6,665 nucleotides of DNA from CAUJGQ01 sp038325665 (GCA_038325665.1 JBBQJF010000297.1:1-6665); one strand, 5' to 3'; shown: positions 1 to 6,613, numbered from the stretch's first letter. A program made the numbers and translations. The notes: generated by a model not told the origin, from the sequence alone.

Positions 1-886
1 CAAGCCGAATGAGAACTTCGCCCGTGAGTTGATGGAACTATTCACGATCGGTATCGGCAATTACAGCGAGGCGGACGTGCGCGAAACCGCGCGGGCGTTC
101 ACCGGCTGGTTCCAGCGCAATGGCGAATTCGTCTTCGACCGCGCTCAGCATGACACCGGCCCCAAGACCGTGCTCGGCTACACCGGTGCCTGGAACGGTG
201 ACGAGATAGTAGATATCCTGCTGCGTCAGCCGGCCGCCGGCCGCTTCATCGCGCGTAAGCTGTGGAGCGCCTTCGCCTATCCGAACCCCGAGGACGAGGT
301 GGTCGACGCGATCGCTGCCGTGTTCAACGAATCGAGCTACAGCATCCGCGCGGTCATGCGGGCGATCTTCACCCACCCGGCTTTCTACTCCGAGCGCGCC
401 TACCGCGCCGTGGTCAAGAGTCCGGTCGAATTCGTCACCGGCTTCGTGCGCGCCCTCGGCGTGACAACGGATGGCAACGTGGTGAATGCCTATTTGGGCG
501 CGATGGGCCAGATCCCACTCAACCCGCCGAATGTCGCCGGCTGGCCCGGCGGCGCCACCTGGATCAGCACGTCGGCGTTGATCGCGCGCTACAACTTCGT
601 CAACCAGGCGCTACGCGGCGGTCCCGATCAGCCGACCCATGTCAATGTGGCAGGCCTCCTGAACGGGCACGGCCTGACGACACCCGACGCGATCCTGGAT
701 TTCTTCGTCGATGTGATGGTTGATGGCGACCTGCCCGATGACAAACGTCGCGCCCTGGCCGGCTACCTGATCGCGAGAGACGATGGCACACCCGGTCCCT
801 TCACCCTCGACGAGCGCACGATTGACAAGAAGGTACGTGGTCTGATCTACCTGCTCGCCACCACTCCCGAATACCAACTCAATTAG
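1..886 (+). CDS. DUF1800 family protein, C-terminal part (5' end outside window)
   Basis: The reading frame is open from the left edge: codons from base 2 read KPNENFARELMELFTIG, the conserved DUF1800 block that normally lies well inside the protein. The gene therefore starts upstream, and the TTG at 29 is not its start. Other family signatures follow: GNYSEADV, an ARAFTGW segment, the FIARKLWSAFAYP segment, a VKSPVEFV block, PPNVAGWPGG, and a C-terminal YLLATTPEYQLN end close to the usual family terminus. The function of DUF1800 proteins is not established. They typically sit beside DUF1501 genes, as here, and many are exported, but the N-terminus is not visible in this window. The stop TAG is at 884-886. 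The next gene starts about 150 bases on in the same direction, so co-transcription is likely. Family assignment is firm; role is unknown. Confidence 0.93.
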   Translation, partial: KPNENFARELMELFTIGIGNYSEADVRETARAFTGWFQRNGEFVFDRAQHDTGPKTVLGYTGAWNGDEIVDILLRQPAAGRFIARKLWSAFAYPNPEDEVVDAIAAVFNESSYSIRAVMRAIFTHPAFYSERAYRAVVKSPVEFVTGFVRALGVTTDGNVVNAYLGAMGQIPLNPPNVAGWPGGATWISTSALIARYNFVNQALRGGPDQPTHVNVAGLLNGHGLTTPDAILDFFVDVMVDGDLPDDKRRALAGYLIARDDGTPGPFTLDERTIDKKVRGLIYLLATTPEYQLN

Positions 887-1013
887 GTGTTGGGTGTTGG
901 GTCTTGGGGGTAGACGGACCATTCCGCCATCCACCGGCGACCAGCGCGGGAAGATGATGGGGGCTAGGAGTAGCCGAACCCCTGCCATCACCCAATACCC
1001 ACGACCCATCACC
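886..1013. repeat. Imperfect inverted repeat between DUF1800 and DUF1501 genes
   Basis: The left arm (886-908) is built of GGTGTTGGG-like units. The right arm (991-1013, starting CCCAATACCC) is its reverse complement with 4 mismatches over 23 bases. The arms enclose about 82 bases, which include a small hairpin (GGCTA-GGAG-TAGCC at 962-975). The left arm begins on the last base of the DUF1800 stop codon. The left arm has four spaced G tracts (GG at 886, GGG at 892 and 899, GGGGG at 906), so a G-quadruplex in place of the hairpin is possible. There is no T tract, so a classical terminator is not supported. It may be a dispersed intergenic repeat or an mRNA structure between two co-transcribed genes. 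Confidence 0.6.
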
Positions 1014-1024
1014 GGCCGGCGCTC

Positions 1025-1030
1025 GGAGGT
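1025..1030 (+). promoter_or_regulatory. Shine-Dalgarno site setting the DUF1501 start
   Basis: GGAGGT lies 4 bases before the ATG at 1035. The frame is open upstream to 894, but that extension is low-complexity intergenic repeat sequence and would bury the twin-arginine motif more than 40 residues inside. This site decides for the ATG at 1035. Confidence 0.75.
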
Positions 1031-1034
1031 CTCC

Positions 1035-2273
1035 ATGATCAGGCGTGATTTCATTCGCAGTGGGCTGATGGCCCTATCGCTCGGTGTGGCGACGCCGACA
1101 TTCGTGCTCAAGACGGCGCACGCGAAGCCCGAGGCGGCCGAGCGGCTGCGCCAGCGCGCGTCGCGAACCCTGGTGGTGATCGAGCTGGCCGGCGGCAACG
1201 ACGGCCTGAACACCGTGATTCCCTACGCGGACGAGGCGTATTATCGCGTGCGTCCCTCGCTCGGCATTGCCCGTGAGGAGAGCCAGGTGATCACACCGGA
1301 ACTGGCGCTGCATCCGGCGCTCAGCCCGGTCGCCGATCTGTACCGGGCCGGGCAGGTCGCCCTGATTCAGGGGGTTGGCTACCCCGATCCGACCTACTCA
1401 CACTTCCGCGCGATGGAAATCATGAAGTCGGGTGTGCCGGAGCGCTACGAAGCAATCGGCTGGCTCGGTCGCTATCTTGACCTGGTGGCGGGCGGTGAGG
1501 ACGACAACTGGACCGGGATGCGGGTCGGCGGCCAGATCGACCACGCGCTCCGCTCCGGCCATTCACAAGTTCCCGTGGTCGCCAGCGCCGGGGCGTACAC
1601 CATCCAAACCGACCCGCGCCACGGCGGCGACCGCGCCAACCGCCTGAACGCCTTCCAAGCGCTCAACCGCGCCGGGGCGGACGGGCGGGCGATGATTCCG
1701 CTGGTGGAGGACACCGCCCACGCCGCCTACGTCAGTGCGCGCGAACTGGCCGGGCTGGTCAGCTCGTACAACACGACGGTCGAGTATCCAGGGCAGAACG
1801 GCCTCGCCCAGGGTCTGAAGCTGATGGCACAGGTGATCATGGCCGATGTCGGTCTCCAGGTGGGCTATCTGACCATCGGCGGCTTCGACACCCACGCCAA
1901 TCAGAAGAATGTCCACGCACAACTGCTCGGACAGTTCGCCACCGCCGTGCGCGCCTTCCAAGACGATCTCGCCGCGCACGGCGTTGCCGATCGCGTGATG
2001 CTCCTGACCACCTCCGAGTTCGGGCGGCGCGTGGCCGAGAACGGCAGCGCCGGCACCGACCACGGCAGCGCCGAGCCGTTCTTCGTGATCGGCTCCGGGG
2101 TCAAGGGCGGCGCCTACGGCCGCCGTCCCAGCCTCACCGACCTCGACAACGGCAACTTCAAGTACACCACCGACTTCCGCTCCGTCTACGCCACCCTGCT
2201 CAGGGACTGGCTACGCGGAGATGTCACCGCAATCCTCGGCCGCGAATGGGACACGCTCGGGTTTGTGGCATAG
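1035..2273 (+). CDS. DUF1501 domain protein with Tat-type signal peptide
   Basis: The protein has 412 residues. It opens MIRRDFIRSG, a twin-arginine motif, followed by a hydrophobic stretch (about 11-25) and a probable cleavage site after AHA at 30, so export in folded form is expected. Family blocks appear in order: LVVIELAGGNDGLNTVIPY (46-64), GVGYPDPTYSHFRAMEI (113-129), IGWLGRYLD (141-149), GGFDTHANQ (282-290), TSEFGRRVAENG (326-337), GTDHGSAEPFFVIG (340-353) and the C-terminal TTDFRSVYATLL (378-389). DUF1501 proteins resemble the alkaline phosphatase/sulfatase superfamily, and the conserved FDTH, EFGR and TDHG segments fall where metal or catalytic residues might be expected, but no reaction is established. 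Its partner is the DUF1800 gene immediately upstream. The length and both ends look complete. Confidence 0.93.
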   Translation: MIRRDFIRSGLMALSLGVATPTFVLKTAHAKPEAAERLRQRASRTLVVIELAGGNDGLNTVIPYADEAYYRVRPSLGIAREESQVITPELALHPALSPVADLYRAGQVALIQGVGYPDPTYSHFRAMEIMKSGVPERYEAIGWLGRYLDLVAGGEDDNWTGMRVGGQIDHALRSGHSQVPVVASAGAYTIQTDPRHGGDRANRLNAFQALNRAGADGRAMIPLVEDTAHAAYVSARELAGLVSSYNTTVEYPGQNGLAQGLKLMAQVIMADVGLQVGYLTIGGFDTHANQKNVHAQLLGQFATAVRAFQDDLAAHGVADRVMLLTTSEFGRRVAENGSAGTDHGSAEPFFVIGSGVKGGAYGRRPSLTDLDNGNFKYTTDFRSVYATLLRDWLRGDVTAILGREWDTLGFVA

Positions 2274-2295
2274 CTCGGGGCGGGGAAGGTAAACT

Positions 2296-2381
2296 GCGGA
2301 GACGCGGAGGACGCAAAGGGCGCGCGGAGGACTCCATCTCTTTCCTGCTCCGCGCGGTCTCGGCGTCCTCCGCGTCTCCGC
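2296..2381. repeat. Long intergenic hairpin, dispersed-repeat type
   Basis: The 19-base arms 2296-2314 and 2363-2381 are perfect reverse complements. After a short mispaired patch, a second 9-base pair of arms follows (CGCGCGGAG at 2321-2329 with 2348-2356), leaving an 18-base loop. The arms consist of GCGGAGACGCGGAGGACGC-type units. These resemble the GC-rich form of short intergenic repeats common in environmental bacteria, whose translation in one frame gives the well-known spurious ALCVLRVSAV string. That string does occur here on the minus strand. It follows the DUF1501 stop by 22 bases and could slow or end transcription, but there is no T tract. A non-autonomous mobile repeat is the favoured reading. 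Confidence 0.8.
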
Positions 2382-2421
2382 GGTTCCCGTTCTCCCCTCA
2401 ACAAGGCGGGAGGATCGGTGG

Positions 2422-2451
2422 TTGACACGCGACCATCGGGCTGACGATGAT
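2422..2451 (+). promoter_or_regulatory. Candidate sigma70-like promoter for the amidohydrolase gene
   Basis: A perfect TTGACA (2422-2427) is followed after 18 bases by GATGAT (2446-2451), which matches 4 of 6 bases of the -10 consensus. It lies between the intergenic hairpin and the gene and about 45 bases before the start codon, which fits an independent promoter for the gene. In GC-rich DNA a chance match is possible. Confidence 0.4.
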
Positions 2452-2495
2452 CGGCGGGCGCGACTCCCGGTCAGCGGGAGCGCGGGGGGTACAGC

Positions 2496-3827
2496 ATGGC
2501 GACGAGGGACGAGCTGAAGGCGAGCGCGATGGCGCGGATCGATGCGCATCGCGACGCGATCATCGGGCTGGCGCGTGAGATTTACGCCGACCCGGAGATC
2601 GGCTTTCGCGAGCACAACACCTCCGCGCGGGTGGCGGCGACGTTTGACCGGCTGGGGGTGCCCTATCAGCGCGGGCTGGCCGTGACCGGGCTGAAGGGTG
2701 AGTTGCGCGGCGGCGGCGGTCCTGGCCCGACCGTCGCGATCCTGGGCGAGCTTGACGCGCTGATCGTCCCGGACCACATTGACGCGCACCCGGAGCGCGG
2801 CACGGCCCACGCCTGCGGCCACAACGGCCAGATTGGGTCGATGATCGGCGCGACGATTGGCCTCCAGGCCGAGGGTGTGCTCAATGCGCTGTGGGGCCGG
2901 ATCACACCGATGGCGGTGCCCGCCGAGGAATGCATCGACATCGAGGGACGGCTGGAGCTGAAGCGGGACAAGCAGATCGAGTTCATCACCGGCAAGGCGG
3001 AGCTGATCGCCGCCGGCGCGTTCGACGACGTGGACATGGCGATGATGGTCCACACCACCGCCAACCCGGAGGAAGGGCGGTTTGGAATCGCGCGGAGCAA
3101 CAACGGCGCGATCATCAAGCAGATTCAGTTTCTCGGCCGCGCTGCACACGCCGGCGGCGCGCCGCATCGCGGCATCAATGCGCTGCGCGCGGCGATGCTC
3201 GCCCTCGCCGGCATCGACGCCCAGCGCGAGACCTTTCGCGACGACGACACGGTGCGCGTTCACCCGATCATTACGCAAGGCGGCCGGTCAGCCAGCATCA
3301 TCCCCGCCGACGTGCGCATGGAGACGTTCGTGCGGGCCAAGACGCTGGAGGCGATCGAGGACGCCAACATGAAGGTCGATCGGGCGCTGCGCGGCGGGGC
3401 AATCGCGATGGGGGCAAAGGTGCGGATCACGACGGTGCCGGGGTACATGCCGATGACCCAGGACGCGCACATGGTGCGGCTGTTCACCGAGAACGCCGCC
3501 CGGATAGTCGGCGCCGGCAACATCGCCACCATCGGCCACCGCACCGGCTCGACCGATATGGGCGATGTCAGCTTGATCATGCCCGTGGTCCATCCGTATG
3601 CGGGCGGAGCGACCGGTACCGGCCATGGCGCCGACTACCAGATCGTCGATTACGACAACGCCGTCATCAACGCCGCCAAGGGTATGGCCATGACGGTGAT
3701 CGACTTACTGGCGGACGGCGCGGCCGAGGCGACGCGGGCGACATCAGAGTACACCCCGCGCTTCAACAAACAGTCCTACCTCGACTTCGTCCGCAAGCTC
3801 GCCTACGAGCGCGAGTACGCGGAGTAG
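2496..3827 (+). CDS. M20 family amidohydrolase, AbgB/PM20D2-like
   Basis: The 443-residue protein probably hydrolyses an amide bond of an N-acyl amino acid or small peptide in the cytoplasm; no signal peptide is seen. Visible M20 blocks: AILGELDAL (81-89), HACGHN (105-110), VPAEE (141-145), MVHTT (184-188), the dimerisation-domain stretch FLGRAAHAGGAPHRGINAL (212-230), GGRSASIIPADV (262-273), GSTDMGDVS (351-359) and GTGHGADY (374-381). By comparison with characterised M20D enzymes, the likely metal ligands are C107, H109, E145, H186 and H378, with E144 as the general base. HACGHN, where many M20D enzymes have HACGHD, and GSTDMGDVS point to the AbgB/PM20D2 branch (p-aminobenzoyl-glutamate or dipeptide hydrolases) over hippuricases. 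The substrate cannot be read from sequence. The ATG at 2496 is preceded by GGGGGG (2484-2489), a weak ribosome site; the reading frame fits a complete family length from here. It stands alone between a repeat and a degraded region. Confidence 0.9.
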   Translation: MATRDELKASAMARIDAHRDAIIGLAREIYADPEIGFREHNTSARVAATFDRLGVPYQRGLAVTGLKGELRGGGGPGPTVAILGELDALIVPDHIDAHPERGTAHACGHNGQIGSMIGATIGLQAEGVLNALWGRITPMAVPAEECIDIEGRLELKRDKQIEFITGKAELIAAGAFDDVDMAMMVHTTANPEEGRFGIARSNNGAIIKQIQFLGRAAHAGGAPHRGINALRAAMLALAGIDAQRETFRDDDTVRVHPIITQGGRSASIIPADVRMETFVRAKTLEAIEDANMKVDRALRGGAIAMGAKVRITTVPGYMPMTQDAHMVRLFTENAARIVGAGNIATIGHRTGSTDMGDVSLIMPVVHPYAGGATGTGHGADYQIVDYDNAVINAAKGMAMTVIDLLADGAAEATRATSEYTPRFNKQSYLDFVRKLAYEREYAE

Positions 3828-3938
3828 GGCAGTCCCGTCCGATCGCGCGCCGTCTCGGCCACCTGGCGATGGGCCGCGACCTGATGTGCTCCGTCGCCGG
3901 CCGCGACTGTTCGTCCGGCGCTCGCCGCCGCAAGGACG

Positions 3939-4202
3939 CTATCGAACGAGCCGCTTTTTCGTGTCCTTCTCAGTGATGTCCTGTTCGAGTTCGACCATCT
4001 TCTTCTTGACGAGCTTCTCGTTCACCTTCTTCGATTCTTTGCCAAATGGGCGTTTTCCGTCCGGGGCACTGATCGCCGCGTATTGCACGGTGTAGGTCTT
4101 CTTGCCGATCTTAACCTTGATGGTGTCGCCGTCCTCGACCTTCTCGACCTTACCCGATTCGCGACCCGGTGATGGCTGACTCGCCCATGCCTGACCGCCC
4201 AT
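3939..4202 (-). pseudogene. Staphylococcal-nuclease-like domain remnant, broken at both ends
   Basis: Read from the CAT at 4202 on the minus strand, the product has 87 residues. Residues 18-84 resemble the first half of an SNase/thermonuclease domain: GKVEKVEDGDTIKV, a hydrophobic strand, GKESKKVNEKLV, MVELEQD and KDTKKRL. Aligned by eye to staphylococcal nuclease, D26 (D21 equivalent) and R84 (R87 equivalent) are kept, but R35 is Q40, D40 is S45, T41 is A46 and E43 is D48, so nuclease activity is unlikely. A stop falls where the family continues with the second half of the barrel and its helix. The N-terminus lacks a signal peptide, although AWASQ near residues 5-9 looks like a cleavage region; upstream sequence is the IS630-like element. 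The stretch is lysine-rich with AAG codons and lower in GC than its neighbours. It could instead be a diverged non-catalytic SNase-like protein. Confidence 0.5.
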
Positions 4203-4274
4203 ATCCAGGCTGAGTAATACCCTTCTCGGTTGATTATGGCATCCTTGGCATGATGATCGTTCGGAGGGAAACTG

Positions 4275-4793
4275 ATGCCAGGGAAAGCGTTCGTGATGGT
4301 GTGGGCAGCCGCGGACACCGAGGAGGCGCTCAAGGCGCGGTATCTGGAGGAGCCGCACCGGCGGCGGCGCCAGTGGCTGCACGGCCTGTGGCTGCTGCGA
4401 CGGGGGTGGGGCGTCAGGGAGGTCGCGGACGCGGTGGGTGCCGGGCGACGCACGGTGGAGCGCTGGATCGACTGGTATCGGACGGCGGGGCTCGCGGGCG
4501 TGCTGACCCATCGCCCGGGCGGGTCCGGCCAGCGGTCGCGGCTGACGGCGGACCAACTGGATCAGGTCGGGGATGAGGTGGCGACGGGACGGTTCCGCAC
4601 GGTGGCCGAGGTCGGCATGTGGATCGGCGCCACCTTCGGTGTCACGTATCGGCCGGGCGGGGTCCAGGATGTGCTGGGACGGCTGCGGTGCCATCCCAAG
4701 GTGCCGCGCCCGCTGCACGAGAAGGCGGATCTGGCTGCTCAGGAGGGGTGGAAAAAAGGGGACTCAGCGCGGCCCTCGCCGGAGCCGGATTGA
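4275..4793 (+). CDS. IS630-family transposase, orfA (DNA-binding part)
   Basis: The product has 172 residues in the unshifted frame. A first helix-turn-helix spans about 45-70 (WGVREVADAVGAGRRTVERW), followed by a linker with THRPGGSG (78-85). A second winged-helix segment spans about 106-145 (FRTVAEVGMWIGATFGVTY, then VQDVLGRL and KVPRP). This two-helix-turn-helix layout is that of the N-terminal part of IS630 transposases, which binds the element ends. GGAGGG at 4263-4268 sits 6 bases before the ATG and supports this start. The last residues, after WKKG (159-162), are not family sequence, because the transposase continues in the -1 frame (see the A6 tract at 4752). Alone it has no catalytic residues and could at most bind DNA or act as an inhibitor. 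Confidence 0.85.
   Translation: MPGKAFVMVWAAADTEEALKARYLEEPHRRRRQWLHGLWLLRRGWGVREVADAVGAGRRTVERWIDWYRTAGLAGVLTHRPGGSGQRSRLTADQLDQVGDEVATGRFRTVAEVGMWIGATFGVTYRPGGVQDVLGRLRCHPKVPRPLHEKADLAAQEGWKKGDSARPSPEPD
4752..4758 (+). other. Candidate -1 frameshift site of the IS630 transposase
   Basis: AAAAAAG occurs where orfA (frame of 4275) must pass to the -1 frame to give the family sequence that follows (RGLSAALAGAGLTRTT). In the zero frame it is read TGG AAA AAA GGG. A purine-rich AGGAGGGG lies just upstream at 4741-4748 and could act as an internal Shine-Dalgarno stimulator. A mutation breaking one original frame cannot be excluded. Confidence 0.6.
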
Positions 4794-4867
4794 CCCGCAC
4801 GACCCTGCTTGGGTATGCGGACGAGATCCAGGTCGGGTTGCTTGGCCAGGTACGCCGGCGGTGTTGA
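4757..4867 (+). pseudogene. IS630-family transposase orfB, start of DDE domain, truncated
   Basis: After a -1 shift at the A6 tract the frame reads RGLSAALAGAGLTRTT and then GYADEIQVGLLGQVRRR. This is the beginning of the IS630 catalytic domain, and the Asp of ADEIQVGL is the first catalytic acidic residue. Family members continue with a W-A-P-R-G type sequence. Here the next codons are TGT TGA, so the protein ends and the second Asp and the Glu are absent. The break coincides with the left end of the next insertion sequence, which explains the loss. No functional transposase can be made from this copy. Confidence 0.75.
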
Positions 4868-4875
4868 GCGACGAT

Positions 4876-4898
4876 TAGAACTGCCGGCGCATTGCCTC
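4876..4898 (+). repeat. Left terminal inverted repeat of the second insertion sequence
   Basis: TAGAACTGCCGGCG followed by two bases and TTGCCTC matches the reverse complement of 6643-6665 at 20 of 23 positions; mismatches are at positions 6, 15 and 16. The similarity continues inward as GAGA and TCACC, forming the outer copy (4892-4913) of the motif that recurs at 4926. Confidence 0.88.
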
Positions 4899-4925
4899 GT
4901 CTGAGATCTCACCGCATGGCGGTGC

Positions 4926-4947
4926 TTGCCTCACCAGAGATGTCACC
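4926..4947 (+). repeat. Inner left copy of the putative transposase-binding motif
   Basis: TTGCCTC-N4-GAGA-TGTCACC repeats the outer left copy (4892-4913) in the same orientation, 34 bases further in. It lies in the leader of the transposase gene, 32 bases before its start codon, so binding there could also repress the transposase promoter (inference). Confidence 0.75.
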
Positions 4948-4979
4948 CGACGCTGGTCGAACCACGAGCGGAGGGAGAG

Positions 4980-6596
4980 ATGGTGAGGACGTTGATGAGC
5001 AATCGCGCTCGGCAGGAACTCCTCGCGCGGGTGGCGCCGCGCTATCAGGAAGCCGGTGGCCAGCAGAAGTCGCGCATCCTCGATGAGTTTGTGGCGATCA
5101 CCGGCTATGCCCGCAAGTATGCCATCCGGCTGCTCCACGGCCCCGTCCGCGCGCCGGCACCAATTCACCGTGTGCGGACGCCCCGCTACGGTCCCGCCGT
5201 CCGGGAGGCCCTCACGGTCGCCTGGTCGGCCGCGAACGGCATCTGCGCCAAGCGCTTGGTGCCCTTCCTGCCGGAGCTCGTCCCCAGCCTGGAGCGCCAC
5301 GGTCACCTGCACCTGGACGATGCGGTACGGACGGCGCTGCTCACGCTCAGCCCCGCCACCGCCGACCGGTTGTTGCGCCCGGCCCGGCAGGCGGCGCGGC
5401 CTCACGGCCTCAGCACCACGAAACCGGGACGGCTGCTCAAGCAGCAGATCCCCGTCCGGACCTTCGCCGAGTGGGATGATGTGCAGCCGGGCTTCTGCGA
5501 GGCGGACCTGGTCGCCCACTGCGGCGGGAACTCCGAGGGCGTCTTCCTGTATACCCTCACCCTGACTGACGTGGCCACGGGGTGGACGGAATGCCTCGCC
5601 TTGCTCCACCGTGGCCAGGACGCCGTGGTCCAGGCGCTGACCCACGCCCGTCGGTTGCTCCCGTTCCCGCTGCTTGGACTCGACACGGACAACGGCGGCG
5701 AGTTCATCAATGCGGCGGTGCTGGCCCATTGCGCGCAGACCGAGACGACGTTTACGCGCGGGCGGGTGGCGAACGCGGGCGACCAGTGCTTCGTGGAGCA
5801 GAAGAACGGCTCGATTGTCCGCCAGCTCGTCGGTTACGACCGGTATGCGGGTGAGCCGGCGTACCGCCAGTTGGTCGAACTCTACCGCGCCGCGCGGCTG
5901 TACGTGAACTTTTTCCAGCCGTCGGTGAAACTGCAGGCCAAACAGCGCGAGGGCAGTCGCGTCCGGCGGGTGTACGACGTGGCGCGGACGCCCTTCCAGC
6001 GGGTGGTGGCGAGCGGCGTGCTCGACCCGACCACGCAGCGGCGCTTGGAGACGATCGCCCAGGCGCTGGACCCGGTCCGGCTCTTGCGCCAGATTCAGAC
6101 CCTCCAAGACGCGCTGTGGCGGCACGCGATCCTGCCCCCGTCGGCGATGACGGCCCACACCACTCCGGACGCCGTCCGCTTCGACGTGGGCGCCTGCAGC
6201 ACCCCGGACGACGGGGAGGCCGTGGAGGAGGGGAAGGACGTCGGGACACCGGAGCCCGGTCGGCGTCGGTATCGGCGGACGCCGCGCACGCTGGGGCCAC
6301 GCACGTATCGCACCCGGCCGGACCCCTTCGCGGCGGTGTGGGACGAGGTCCGGCAGGAGTTGGAAGCCCAGCCGGAGCGGACGGCGAAGGCGGCGTTCCA
6401 GGCACTGCAGCAGCGCTACCCGGGCCAGTTCCCCGACGTGCAACTGCGGACCTTGCAGCGGCGGGTGAAGGACTGGCGGGCGCAGATGATCGTCACCTTC
6501 GACGAGCAGTGGCTGAGCGAGGACAGTGTCATCGAGCGCGTGGTCCCCGTACCGCTGCGCGCCGTGGCGCTTGCGTCGGCTGGCGCAAGCAGGTAA
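4980..6596 (+). CDS. Transposase with integrase (rve) catalytic core
   Basis: The product has 538 residues from the ATG at 4980, which follows CGGAGGG (4969-4975); an in-frame ATG at 4995 is a possible alternative. Residues 28-52 (SRILDEFVAITGYARKYAIRLL region) resemble an N-terminal helix-turn-helix, and a second DNA-binding segment runs to about 157 (SPATADRLLRPAR, LKQQIPVRTF). The RNase H-like core follows: D176 in CEADLVAHCGG, D237 in DTDNGGEF and E273 in CFVEQKN, with exactly 35 residues between the last two, the classical D-D(35)-E spacing. All catalytic residues and the flanking FFQPSVKL and YDVARTPFQR blocks are present, so the enzyme looks intact. The C-terminal RPDPFAAVWDEV and LRTLQRRVKDWRAQM blocks recall helper segments found in related transposases. 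The stop codon TAA (6594-6596) lies inside the inner right end site. The family is often labelled integrase catalytic domain protein or ISNCY-like; this name is tentative. Confidence 0.9.
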   Translation: MVRTLMSNRARQELLARVAPRYQEAGGQQKSRILDEFVAITGYARKYAIRLLHGPVRAPAPIHRVRTPRYGPAVREALTVAWSAANGICAKRLVPFLPELVPSLERHGHLHLDDAVRTALLTLSPATADRLLRPARQAARPHGLSTTKPGRLLKQQIPVRTFAEWDDVQPGFCEADLVAHCGGNSEGVFLYTLTLTDVATGWTECLALLHRGQDAVVQALTHARRLLPFPLLGLDTDNGGEFINAAVLAHCAQTETTFTRGRVANAGDQCFVEQKNGSIVRQLVGYDRYAGEPAYRQLVELYRAARLYVNFFQPSVKLQAKQREGSRVRRVYDVARTPFQRVVASGVLDPTTQRRLETIAQALDPVRLLRQIQTLQDALWRHAILPPSAMTAHTTPDAVRFDVGACSTPDDGEAVEEGKDVGTPEPGRRRYRRTPRTLGPRTYRTRPDPFAAVWDEVRQELEAQPERTAKAAFQALQQRYPGQFPDVQLRTLQRRVKDWRAQMIVTFDEQWLSEDSVIERVVPVPLRAVALASAGASR

Positions 6597-6613
6597 CACC
6601 TCTCATGAGGCAA
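6592..6613 (-). repeat. Inner right copy of the putative transposase-binding motif
   Basis: The reverse complement reads TTGCCTC-N4-GAGG-TGTTACC, the fourth and most diverged copy of the end motif. It starts 36 bases inside the outer right copy (6627-6649) and contains the transposase stop codon. Confidence 0.7.

Larger units (their letters stand above)
4211..4861 (+). mobile_element. IS630-family insertion sequence, 5' part, interrupted
   Basis: This segment holds orfA, a candidate frameshift site and the beginning of the DDE domain of an IS630-type transposase. The right boundary is placed where similarity to the transposase stops (the QVRRR codons end at 4861) and the next insertion sequence begins. 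The left boundary is an estimate: the AT-richer TGAGTAATACCC stretch starting at 4211 lies between the nuclease remnant and orfA, but the opposite end of the element is not in the window, so no inverted repeat can be matched. IS630 elements normally duplicate a TA dinucleotide at the target, and none is assigned here. The remainder of the element should lie to the right of 6665. Confidence 0.6.

Noticed and set aside
2211..3278. 355-residue minus-strand open frame across the amidohydrolase and hairpin
   Set aside because: It lies opposite a clear M20 gene, and its end translates the intergenic repeat (ALCVLRVSAV string), a known spurious pattern.
3828..3938. Search for the missing second half of the SNase domain after the stop
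   Set aside because: The minus-strand frame past the stop at 3939 reads arginine- and glycine-rich sequence with no SNase-like blocks.
4230..4257. Possible promoter TTGATT-N16-GATGAT before IS630 orfA
   Set aside because: Transcription would start on or just before the ribosome site at 4263, leaving almost no leader; the match is also weak.
4203..4718. N-terminal extension of the nuclease-like frame on the minus strand
   Set aside because: This stretch is antisense to IS630 orfA and shows no family sequence; it is read-through beyond the element boundary.
6569..6590. Hairpin GCTTGCG/CGCAAGC near the transposase end
   Set aside because: It has a 7-bp stem with an 8-base loop inside coding sequence and no T tract, so it is not supportable as a terminator.
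4875..6599. 574-residue open frame on the minus strand opposite the transposase
   Set aside because: It is an exact antisense shadow of the transposase gene, has no recognisable domain, and long antisense frames are expected at this GC content.
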